Positions 14,101 to 26,100 of a stretch of 64,000 bases of DNA are shown here, one piece after another (position 1 is the stretch's first letter; each line of letters begins with the position of its first letter). A program made the translations under genes and the position numbers. Source of the DNA: Oxyruncus cristatus (lineage: Eukaryota > Chordata > Aves > Passeriformes > Cotingidae); the NCBI GenBank assembly GCA_013399855.1, contig VXAY01005598.1:97513-161512 (forward strand). Reading direction: 5' to 3'. Under the pieces are notes generated by a model. The model saw nothing but the letters and a program-made list of their open reading frames with translations. It was not told where the DNA came from and did not search any database.

Positions 14101-17100
14101 CTGACCTCTCTGATATCCCTAGGGCAAAGCTACTTTCAGAGCAGTCTAGTTTTATTTTAGCATTTGGGCAGCCTCTGTGATAGCTGCGTGAGGCTTCTCC
14201 CAGGAGAAGGGGGCTCTGGATCTCGCAGCGGTTGTTTGGAAAGGGGTTTCTCACTAGAGCCCTGGATTCATGCTCTGTGCCTGCTCCCAGTGTAGCTCCT
14301 GTGCTTGCTTTAACTCGGCCACAGATTCGATGTGCTCCGTTCCGTTGTGTTCTTCTACATCAAGAGCCCGCTGCGTGTGGAGGAGGCAGGTTTGCAGGAG
14401 CTCATTCCCACCACGTGGTGGCCAAACCGCTTCACCAAGGAGGTGAGTACAGGCACATCCACCAAGGAGTCTGAAGAAATACTGTGGCCTGATGTCCCTA
14501 TCGTTTTCTGATGAGGAGATTGGATGGCCTTTGTTTCCAGCTGTGTTAGCGCTGGTGGGTCCTGTGGAGCTGTAGCTTTTCCATTGCCCTATCATCTTTT
14601 ATGTCCACTTAGAGGGGATGTTTGGGGTGTGGTGCTCAGACAGAAGAAGGGGGACAGGTGTCTGTGGCAACAGATTGGAAAAGGAACCTCCCAGTGTCTA
14701 AGGAATTACAGGTTGCTAGGGGTGTCCCCAAAAGATCTCCTGCCCTTACTTGTTAGAAGGCTGGGGAAGGTCTGTGCAGGTGTGCTGCCAGCTGCAGTCA
14801 CACACTGGCACATTGTTTCAGGGAGTTTCTGCTCTCCGTTTGGCAAGACATTTTGCTTGTGCTGTGGTCTCCTACTGATCAGTGTCTGTCCCCCAACCAG
14901 GGAAAGGAGAGTAAGGAGGTGAAGGAGGAGAGTGCTGAGGAGAGGCTGAGGCGTCGGGCATATGAGAGAGGTTGTCAGCGGCTCAAGAAACGCATTGAAG
15001 GTTTGTGAGGAAGGAGGGAAATTGCCAAGATCCCCCACCTTTTGTGCGGCCAGGAGGGAGGACCAACTCTTGAGCTGTTTCCAAATCCCCTTCACTACCT
15101 GAAGTCCAGCTGTATTCCTGCCAGGACAGGCTGTGCTGCAGGGGTGGGAGCCAGCCATGCCATTTTCTGGTGGCGGGTCGGGATTGCTGGGACCCCACTG
15201 CACAGACCTGCAGCCCCCAGTCATGGGGCACAGGCAAACCAAAACTCCCCTTCAGGGGCGTTGTTTGTCAGCTGTGGATGGATTTATTGCTAGGTGGTGA
15301 AGGAGAAAATTCTCATTAGCTTTCTGCCAGCAATAATTCTTCCTAGGCCCCTCTGCTGAGGAGGTAGCCTTTGTCCTGGGGACCGGTCACTGCAGTTGGG
15401 GTTAAGAGGGGTTAAGTTGCTCTCCAGTGCTTGTTTTCTGATGGCAGATGTGTGTCCCCGTTTTAGTGGTGGAAGGTCTCCAGGTTCAGATTCTGAAGCT
15501 GCTGCTGAACAACAAGGACAGAGGAGAGGTAAGTGCTCTGTCGATGTTTGGTGACAGTATCTCCATGTGATGGGCCTTGTAAGGCATGGATTTACTACCT
15601 GATATTCCTTCTGCCAGGGGGAAGCCTCCAGATACATCTTCCTAAACAAATTCCGCAAGTTTCTTCAGGAAAATGCTAGCAACAGAGGGGTAAGTCAGAG
15701 GGCCAGCCTTCCCGTGAGCCTCTGGCACCTTCAGGTTGGGAGCTCTGCCCTTTTGGCTGGGCTGCTTCCAACGGTTGATCCACTGAGGCCTAGATATGGC
15801 AGGGAGTGAGGAGGAGGGAGATCTGAGGCCAGAAACCAGGCAACTTATCCGAGTCCTAAGCAGTGATTTATGGGAAAGTGGACCTTGGGAACAGCCCTAG
15901 GTGGAAGCTGAATGTCCTTTTATAACCCCTTGGGGAGCATGGCTGTGGGGTGCTCTGCCACAGCAGAGCTTTGGCATCCTCTTCGCTGCCTGGGTGAGGA
16001 CTGTTCTGGCCCTGGATCAGGCTGTTGGCGTGCAGCTTTGGGAGGTAGGCACCCACTGGGGCAGGAAACCCTGTCTTCACCTGCATCTCTGTTTATCATC
16101 AGCCCCATCTTTGGTGGTGGAGCGTGTTATCCCTCCTACTCCTCTGTCAGACCAGTTTGTTGCTTAAGTACCCAGGACTTTCTGGAGGTGGAAACTGCTG
16201 CCTACTATTAGGACTGGGCTCTCTACCAGAGCTGGAAGCTAGAGATGCTAGTAAGGCTGAGAACACAAAGTTTCTGCCTCCCCCATGTGGCCCCTCGGAC
16301 TGAGATGCACTTTCACACCTGCCCTGATGGTTGGACTCTCATTCTTGCCCTAGAACTTGACTGTGTTGTGCCCACCAGAGTACATGGTGTGCTTCCTGCA
16401 CCGCCTCATCGCTGCCCTGCGCTTCTTCTGGGATGGACACAAGGCAAAGACCCCAGCTGCCCTGAGCAGTGAAGGTGAGGCATGGGGGAGAGGCTTTGAA
16501 GACATTTCTGTGGTTAGAACAAGGTTTGTGTCTCAGCAGTGCTTTCCAGAATGACGGAAATTTTGCGTTTCTCATGGGTGCTTGAGCTCTCTCTCACCCT
16601 GTGTTTGTAATTCCCAGTCACCCTGGAAAGTCCTGTGTGCAGATCTATTCCAGTTAACATCCACACCTGAGATTTGAAAAGGGGCACCTGTGCTATTTGT
16701 CAGTTCCCCCTCTCTGCTCTGGAGCAGAGTCCAGTATTGATAATGAGTCTGTGGAAGGCCAGCTCAGTGATCCCATAGTCAAAGTTTAGGGAAAGATATT
16801 TGTCTGGCTTTGTGGTTCCCAGACTGTTGAATTAAGGGGAAACCAAGTCAGTGCCAATTTCTTTCCCACCCTTAAACCCCACCTTGCCTGTGCTTCCGTG
16901 ATCTGCTTGGCATTCCCTTTTCTTACTGTAGATTGACCCTTTCTCTAGATTCAATAAGTGCTTTATAATCCCTGTGGGACTAAGTGTCAGAGCTGGAGTG
17001 GCCAGATGGAGAGCTGCCAAGTCTTATGATGATCCAGTTTACCCCAGTGGCTGTGGTTTGAGGAAGGAAGTGCTGGGAGGCTTGTTGTTGATGGCCCTTG

Positions 17101-20100
17101 GTTGCTTCTGTTTCTGCATGGATCTAATGCTTCCTCCATTGTGGAAATCACCTCTCCCTTAACAGCTCGTGCTTTTATGACAAAAATCTTGTTGATAAAT
17201 GTTAGTCTAGGCTGGGCCGTGGGGTCTACCTTAGGAGGCCATACGTGTCTGTGTGAATCCTGTGCATGGCACTCATGGAAAAAACAAATCTTCTCTGCTT
17301 TAGAGGCGTATGTCCCTCCTCAACTCTTCTATAATGGGAAGGTGGATTATTTTGACCTTCAGCGACTTGGAGGACTCTTGTCTCATCTTAAGAAGACTCT
17401 GAAAGGTAAATGCTCTCATTTCCAATACCTGCATCCAGGTCCTGGCTAGAGTTCACCCAAGAGACATTCCAGGGAGGGAGCTATGGGTAATGAATTTTAA
17501 TTAAATTTGAGGAGACTTGAATTTTAATGAGGTGGAGGTTACTTTGAAGAAGATACCACTCCTATTGGGTGGAGTGTCCTTTAAGTGAACAGTTTACTGT
17601 TGTATCCCTGAATGGGACATGTGGCAGTTGGAGGAAGGGAATAGTCTGGGAATATCCTCTGGTGTGTTGCTCTTGCTGCACCACAGCCAAGGACTGGGAG
17701 CTGTCAAAGCACTGACCATCAGCCTGGCTCTGTTGGGCGTGAAGGATGTCCAGGGTTTACTTGCTGAACCACTCTGGGCAAGGAGTAGCAGCCCTGTGTA
17801 TGTACTGCAGCTGTGTGTTTGTAAGCAACCCACTCCTCTGGCAATAAACTTCCAAAGCCTCCCCTGAGAAAGGATTAGAAACCCCTTGGCATTCCATTGG
17901 ACTTGGTTTGTCTCTGGTTTCTGGCTAATGTGCCACTTACCTTTGCTCAGATGTCTCTTCCTCTGCAGGATGTTTGCAAGATTAGGACCATTTTCTCTGT
18001 CTCAAGTTGATCCCTAGTTTTTCAAAATTAGATTACTTAACTTAAGAACTACATAATCTCCTCTGGTCTCCTACCAAAGTATCCTGAAGAGATTTAAAGA
18101 CAGAGCTGTGGATTAGAGATGACATTCTTCAGACTTTATACAGCACAGACATCAGCACAGCCTTCCTCTGGGCTGAGGTTGTTTCTGGTGTGAGTCTCAG
18201 TCCTAGTGACTTAGGGACACATCATGGGACAGCACTGAAGAACTGGATGCTTAAAAAGTGGTCTCAGGCCCAGAGTTTCCTTCCCTGCACTATTCTAGTC
18301 TGGCCCTGGTGGTCGTCTCCTGGTTCCTCAGTTATCCTATTTGTAGCTGGTAGGACCAGGAGCAGAAATAGGTCTTGGGAGACAACACCCATCACTGCTT
18401 GGTCTCTGGTAGTAAGGGCAGACCTGTTTCATGGAGGGAAGCTGGAGGAAGGTTCTGATACACCATCCAGCTTTGCTGGCTGCTTTTCTACTGCCAAGAA
18501 GCAGGAGAGAGGGTGAGCCCAGGGCTGCCTCATGGGAGGTGAAGGGTGACTCCTGTGTTCACAGCTGCTTTGCTATGCTCTGTGCAGATGACCTGGCTGC
18601 AAAAGCCAATGTCCTGATCGACCCTGCAGAGCTGCAGGCAGTGACTATGGATGATCTTGATGAAGATGAGGAATCAGCAACATCAGCAACACAGGTGAGT
18701 TGTGTTATTCACCTGCAAGGGTCCTGGTGCTGGGGCAGCAAGTTCAGCCTCTGGCCAGAGAGGCTTTGCTTTAGAGGAAGACAGTGTCTGGGCCAGAACT
18801 GTAACCATCCATGGGCAACCAGATAAACAGCTGCACTTCCATGAGAGTCACTGGAGATCAGCAAGGTCCTGGATGTTTGAGCAAGGTCCCAAGTTTGAGC
18901 AGTAACATTTTCTTTGCTGTGCTCTCCCACTGCCCACTGATATGAATATGCCCCCTCCCCTCCATGGCAGCTCATGGTGCTTGCATTTGGAAGGGTACAA
19001 GACAACTGCAGACAGAGCAGCTCCTTGCTGTGCAGATCTGCTGCCTGTGCCTGGCATGTGCCCTTGGAGGAAGGACTATCCATTTGCTACCCTGGCACTG
19101 CTGGCCCAACCATGACAGGAAGGGTGTCTACTCATCTTCCAGTGGCCACTGGACATCTATCCCAACATCCTCGCAGAGACGAGAGAGGAACAGCAGGCAG
19201 CCAAACAGCTGGAAATGCTTCTCCCTTCATTTTCTTTCAGTCCCAGCGTCCCTCTGCCACTCTGGCCATCGGTGGAGCTCTTGCCAGGCCTGGCTGGCTC
19301 AGCTCCCCCACCCTGGGCCGTGCCAACCGGTTCCTGAGCACGGCCGCCGTCAGCCTGATGAACCCGCGGCGGCCGCTGGGCACCCTGGAGAAGATCAAGG
19401 TGCGCACGCTGAGCGTGGAGCAGCGCACAGAGGAGGACAGTGAGTACTCTGCTGTGTGCTACCGTGGCCCAGGGGGTCCCTGGCAGAATGCCATCTTCCA
19501 GCTCCCAGCGCTCTCAAGAGGAATGGAATCTCTTTGCTGCCAGTGTTGCTCCTTCTCATTCCCAGGATGTGCTGACACCCAAAAGTCCGCAAAGACCCAA
19601 AAGACCCCTTTGCCATCCCAAGCATGACTCTGGTGGTGTCGTCACTCTCTACCTGGAAGGAGGTGCTGCCTTGGTTCCTGCAAGTGCAGTGGGACTTTGC
19701 AGAGAGGTGGTTCAGAGGCAGTTGTGGCCATGTTTGCTCTGAACACAGACTAGCTGGAGGATGGTGTGTGCAGCAGCAGCACTGTTGCTGTTGCATTGGG
19801 CCATACAAACCTCTCGAACATATACAGGGCTTGAGGAAGTTGAACTTGCATGGCCTGCATCTGTCTGAACAGATCTTATGGATCAACCTGATGCAGGCAG
19901 CAAGATGGGAATGGTGTGTTAGTGTATCTAGTGACTCACTGGGCTGGGAAGGGGCATTGTGTTACAGAGGCACAGCAGGGCTTTGGCTTCAGAGAGGTGC
20001 AGGCAGAAGCTGAGGTGCCAAAATGCTATGCTGAGAACTTCTTTCCTGTCTTGGGGATGCATTGCAGTTGAAGGCACCCATGGAAATGAGGGTCTCTTAC

Positions 20101-23100
20101 TGGGCAGACCCCCAGAGGAGCCAGACCAGCCCATCACTGAGAACTCCCTTCTGGAAGTCCTGGATGGGATAGTGATGATGTACAACCTCAGTGTCCACCA
20201 GCAGCTTGGGAAGGTAAGCAACACGTGCTGTGTAGGAATCCGTTCCCCCAACATCCAGGCTTCTACACTGACTCTGTTTTCTGCTTATTTAGTGACTGTA
20301 TGTGCCCTTCCCTTCTCCCAACAGATGGTTGGTGTGTCAGACGACGTGAATGAATATGCCATGGCATTGAAAGACACAGAGGAAAAAATCAGCCGCTGCC
20401 CAAAGAGAGTAAGTGTCTCTGCACTCCCACCTTCCTTCTCTGGTAGAGCCTCAGCTTATGACAAAAAGGGTGAAGTGCTGCTGCCCACACTGGCCAAGTG
20501 TCTGCATCAGATGGAGGAGAACTGAGCCTTTCTGTGGAGGGAGTGGGAATCGGTGCTATAAAAAGCATCCACAGAAAGGCTGCTGTCCCCTTTCCCTCCT
20601 GCCAGTGCTTCCTTGGTAGCCCCAAGGTGGTATTTGCTTTTGCATTGTTTGTCCAGCCCTGAAAAAGGATGCTATAAATGGCAGTGACATCTGCCCTCAC
20701 ATCTCTGCACTCTTTTCAGAGGAGAGACATCCATGAGGAACTGCTGAAGAGCCAAAAGGTCTTCTCTGAGAAGCTCAATCACCTAAGCCGGCGCCTTGCC
20801 TGGATAAATGTCACCATTTATTCAAAGGTGAGCAGGAGTGTAATTCCAGCAGCTCAGAGGAGACCAGTGAATGAGCATCGGTGCTGTTTGGCTCACGTGC
20901 CACAAGTGTTGTTTTCCCTGGTATTGAAGCAATGGTGATGATCTTTGGGGCTTATTCTCCCTTCTTGTGAATTGGAGACTCCTGTCCCAGGCTTGGTCCT
21001 GTAGTGTTTGTTACCGCACAGCCCAGTCTGATCTGAACTGGGCATGGTGCTGTTGGCTTTTACTTGTGGCATCTGCACTGCAGACAGAAGGTCAAAGGGA
21101 GATTCAGTTCTCAGGATGTGTCAGAGGATAGAGATAGTGAACCACTTCCCTCAGCTGTGCTGTGCATCACATGGGGATCTCACTGCTACTGCTCTTCCTG
21201 AAATCTGCAGGATCCAAGCTGAGGGGTTTTTGTTGGGGTGTTCTCCCCTTCCTCACTTTGTTTCCACATAGAGAGTGTGTTCTACATTTAATAATGCAGT
21301 CACTATTTGCACAGGTTGTCCCTTTTTCTCTGAATTCACCATTTGCCAGGATAAAATCTCTGGTCTGTTTTCTTGTGAGCAGTTTTGCTGATCTTTTTCT
21401 GTCTTCCCTTGCACGTTGCCTTGCCCCATCTCTGTAGCTTTTTTTTGCCTTAAGGAAGAAGACTTGTTGCCTTGGACACGCAGAGGCAGCAGGATCTCTG
21501 CATGTGTCCCAGGATGTAAACAGGGAAGTGAAGAGTAGTTCCCATGAATGCATCTGGCAGGGCTGTAGTGGCTGATTGTGGCTCATGAGCTCTTTGCTCA
21601 TCCTCTCCTTCACTCCTGAGCAGGACTGCAAGGCACAATGCTGGAGGCAGAAGCTCTGCAGCTGCATTAGCATAGCCCATGCTTGCCAGAAAAGAATCCT
21701 TTCTTCCCAGACTGCTCTGGAAAGGCTGAGGGGCATCACCAGGGTGCACTGCAGGTATGGCTGTGATGGCGCTTGCAGAAACACTTCATGTCTCTGGATG
21801 ATCCATTGTCACACTAATGGCAGGTGCTGCCGTCCATCAGGATTGCGGTGTCACCTTTCCAGATGAATCAGCAGCATCTGGGAGTGAAGGTTACAGCCTT
21901 CCCTGCTTGTGCTGCTGTCCTGGTCTGCATGGCCCACAGGGAGAGCAGCTCAGGAGCTGGCTCAGGGTGTGGAATGTGCTCTGGGAACCCAGTGAGGTTG
22001 CTGTGCAGCCAAATGTAGCTGCAGCCAGGAGCCTCTGCCTTCAGGGCTCCATCTCGCAGCCGTCCTGCTCTTTCTTGAAGGCATACATCCAGTGGCTCCT
22101 GTGTCCCTGGGAGTTGTGTGCACTGGAGGATCACATCTGTGTGAGCGTTGCAGGCCTTGCTGTTGCTGATGGAGAGAAAGAGCCTGGCTCCGTCTAGAGG
22201 TGAAGTCCCGCTCTGTGCTGTGTCACAGCATGGCAGAGGCTGCTCCTTCCTCAGGGGAATTAGTCACTGGTTTATTCTGAGCTGAGGGATTCAAGGTTAG
22301 ACAAAAGGGAACACTACAGCTTAAAAACACTCGTCTTTTTAGAGCACATAATCCTGCCTTCAAAACATCCCTGTGGGAATTCCTGCTTATTTTACTACAA
22401 CATTGTATTCATCCATCATGCTGTGGGTAATCACATCTTTGTATCCTCTTGGTGTAGGCTTTCTTCAAGCTTGGCAATACCTGAAATGATGTTCTGAAGT
22501 TGTCAAGTCTTAATAAAACCAAATGCAGCATTTCTTTTACCTTGTCTGCACAGTTGCTTTTTCTCCTGAAAGCAACAGTTTGGCTGAGATGTGTGTTGGT
22601 GTCAAGATAAAAATGTCTTTTAATCATTTTAGATGATTTACATTAGTTCAGTCTAATTTACAGAACAAACCCATGAAAATCTCCCAAAGATGGTAACAAC
22701 ATACTTTGGAAAAGCCACTAAGCAAATAAAATCCCTTACCTGTACCTCTGATTTTACTTTTTTCTTTCATTAGAAGTGTGACCCTTCTCCATCTATTTTT
22801 ATGCAAGTACCTATTGCTTATGCTATTTCTTGGCATTGCAGGATATGAAATAATACTTCCTCTTTTTATGGCTTTGTTGGCACTCATTTTTATAGCTTCA
22901 AGTTATGTAGATGCCCTTAAATTTCCTGGTTTTAATTTAGGACCCCCTGAGTTTTATTTAGAGAAGAAAGAGGCTCCTCAGGGCAGTAAATCTGGTTGAA
23001 TGGCTGGCACAGGACCTGAAAGGCTGTGGCCGCTTATTGCAGAGATCTGAGTTGGTGTGAGCTTTCAGCCTGTTCCCATTTAATCCCTACAATGGACCAA

Positions 23101-26100
23101 CATTCTTTCCACCAGATTTCTGCTGGGTTTGCTAGTGCCTGCTTTCTTTCAGCAGTGTCCTTGGAATCAAAACTCTCATCCTTTTATTGCCACCAGGCTT
23201 GTGTGGTTGGATACACCCTGGCAAGGAGTAGTGCTTGGAGGGTCTAAATGCTTGGTGAGACAAAGCCATCACATTGATGGCAGCCATGCTCTGAGCTTGA
23301 GGTCGGTGTAGAGATCTCAGATTGTTCCTTCCACCTGAAGGTTCTGCGGCTCTGTGAAAAGACCAAACGCACAGATCTGGTTACTGAACCCAGAGCAGTG
23401 GTCTGAGGAACACCTCTGATATGGAGATGTTTCTGAGCTCCAAGTGTGGTGCTGATGGTTGTTTCTCCAAAGAGAAGCTGGACAAAACTCACTGGGGATT
23501 GTTGTGTTCTTCCTGGCCAGGAGAAGATGCAGGATATCTACTGGCTGCTGCGGGTGTGCATCCGCACCATCGAGCACGGGGACAGGACGGGCTCACTCTT
23601 CGCTTTCATGCCAGAGTTCTACCTCAGCGTGGCTATGAACAGCTACAGTGCACTCAAGAACTACTTCAGCCCTGTAAACAGCATGGAGGAACTTCCAGGT
23701 GAGGGCATGGGGAGGCCTTGCTAATTCTGTTCTGATAAAATCACATCTTTATGGAGAAGTAGCAGTAGTTGGGCATCATCCCTTCTGTGTCCTTTCCTGG
23801 TTGTGATGTGCTGCACCAGTACACTGTGTGTGCTGGGCAGGTGCTGAGGCTGCTTTCTGAGCAGGTATTCACTGATCACTGTGCTCAGACAGGGAGCCCA
23901 TGCCTTGCCCAAAGCTCTCACAGGGTTGGCTGTAGTGAAAATCACTGGCAGCTATGGACTGTGATTCCAAAAGAGTATCAGGAATGGGCTGGGATGCTCT
24001 AAGATGTGAGCGCCTCAACAGTGTGTGCCGTTGCTTTCTGGTTTCCGGGTGGGAGGAGATATGCCATGAGTGCAGAAATTGGGACTGCTTTCAGATTACC
24101 CTGGAATTTCGATAAGTTCCTATGGAGATGACCACCCACATGGTGCCAGGAGTCTGTGTTTAGGTGGATTCCCTCTGGGTATGTTCTGTGCTTTCCTGGC
24201 TAAGTGACCCTGCTGAGCTCCTAACAAATAGTTCTGTACTTTCCAGAGCCCACGAAGGCAAGAAAAGCTTCTGTTCCCACCAAAAAGATGTAGCTGAAGT
24301 GTTCACATCGTTTTAGGTGGGGGCTGTGCCTGCTGTTCAGGCAGTAGCAGAATTGAGTGGTAGCAGATTTCTTCGGGCCTGCAGGTTGGACATGGCTTGT
24401 CTTTGAAGATCTTCTTTGCATTACTCAGCCTCTTCTGCACAAGGCACCTCTCCCTTGCCATCCGACTGGATTGCATGGTTTTATGTTTCTCTGTGTAACT
24501 GTTTCAGACCCTGAAGACTGAGGTGAGAGACTCTTCTGGAGATGAATGTGTCTTCCCAGCTGTCTGTTTTGACAACTAGACACACAACAAAGTAGCAGCT
24601 AGCTGTACCAGGGATGAATTCCATGGCCTGTGCCATGTCCACAGGAGTGCTGGGACCACAGGGCTGCCCATCAGGCCGTTGGTGTGACCCCTGCTCCCTC
24701 CTTCTCTTGCAGGCTACGACGAGACCCTGATGCGCCTCGCTGCCATCCTGGCCAAGCATTTTGCTGACTCGAGGATTGTGGGCACAGGTAAAGCTGCACT
24801 CCTCTGCTTTGGGGTGATGGTGCCACAGGTCTGGCCGGTCCTACTGCTAGTGGCTCACCAGACCTTTGTTGGGATCTGTCTCCTGAATCTGTTGAGTGCT
24901 TTATGCCTCCACATACAAAGAGAGGCTGGGCATTGCCCTTGTCTGGTGCGTCCTGCTTAGTCCAGGGTTAGATACGCGACCTAGGATACCCTTTGGAAAG
25001 CAGGACTCATGTCCCAGCTACTTGCATGTCCAGTCTGGGGTTATTCCTTAGCTGCCTGAGAATAAACACGCTCTCCGTGTCAGCTGGGACAGTGTGCCTC
25101 TCCACGTAGGGTCAGTCCCTCCCAGCCCCTGGCACTCAGGCACTCCCTGTGTGTCCTTGGGTGCCTGGCCTAGTCCCTTCTGATTCCTCCTCAGACATCC
25201 GGGACTCCCTGATGCAGGCGTTGGCCAGCTACGTCTGCTACCCCCACTCGCTGCGTGCTGTAGAGAGGATCCCAGAAGAGCAGTAAGTGCTGCCCTGCCT
25301 GTTCCTGGGGAGCTGGGGCAGGGTTGGTGTGGTGACAGGGCTGGGTGAGAGAGCAGGTGGGCTGCCAAGCACTACTGAGGGTCCAGGAGCTGCAGCATGG
25401 TGCTGGAGTTGATTTGGGAGCCTTCTGTCACCCTTATACCGGTGGCTTTGCTGTGCCCCAGCTCTGTGGGTCCTCCTGTGTGTCCTGTTTAATCCCCTGA
25501 TCCCAAACCCTGTGGGCTGCCCTATGTCCTTGTCTGGCAGGCGGATCTCCATGATGAAGAACCTCCTGGCTCCCTACGAGCAGCGACCCTGGGCACAGAC
25601 CAACTGGATCCTCGTCAGGCTGTGGCGGGTGAGCGTCGTGCACTCCAGTCCTTCCCAGCATCTGGGACTGGTGGGACACTGAGCATTTCACTTTAGAGTA
25701 GCAGCAAAACACAACAGCTGTGTTTTAGATCTCAGCCTCTAAGATCTTTCCTTATCCCTTTTGCCAGGGCTGTGGCTTTGGGTACAGATACACACGGCTC
25801 CCACACCTGCTGAAAACCAAGCCTGAGGACGCCAGTCTCCCCAGCCTGCAGAGTGAGTGGGGCAGGGGATGGGCTCTCAGGGCTGTGATGGGTGGTGAGG
25901 GAGGACCAGCCTCTTCCCTAGCAGCCACCTCCACTATGGGCCAGGCCAGCTGGTGAGATGGCTGCTGAAGTAGTGTGTTCCTGGCCAAATACCAGACCCA
26001 GTCTTTGCAGCCTGGCCATCCCCAGCCTCTCTGCACTGGCTAGTGACTCTTGCATGCCAGGTGGTGAGTGTGATCCATCACAAGGAGGGGTTCTGTCCTT

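Larger units (their letters stand above)
2201..20719 (+). other. RNF123 introns 1-24 (U2-type except introns 9 and 14)
   Basis: Most introns here are about 90 bp to 2 kb with standard GT-AG ends; weak donors follow exon 6 (GTAGTG) and exon 16 (GTTTGT). I saw no additional gene, RNA gene or recognisable transposable element. Exon 22 (19241-19439) is much richer in CpG than the earlier exons. Confidence 0.6.

Noticed and set aside
22778..22999. A 73-codon + strand frame with a hydrophobic stretch in intron 25
   Set aside because: The hydrophobicity follows from T-rich composition; no start context, domain or splice evidence supports a gene.
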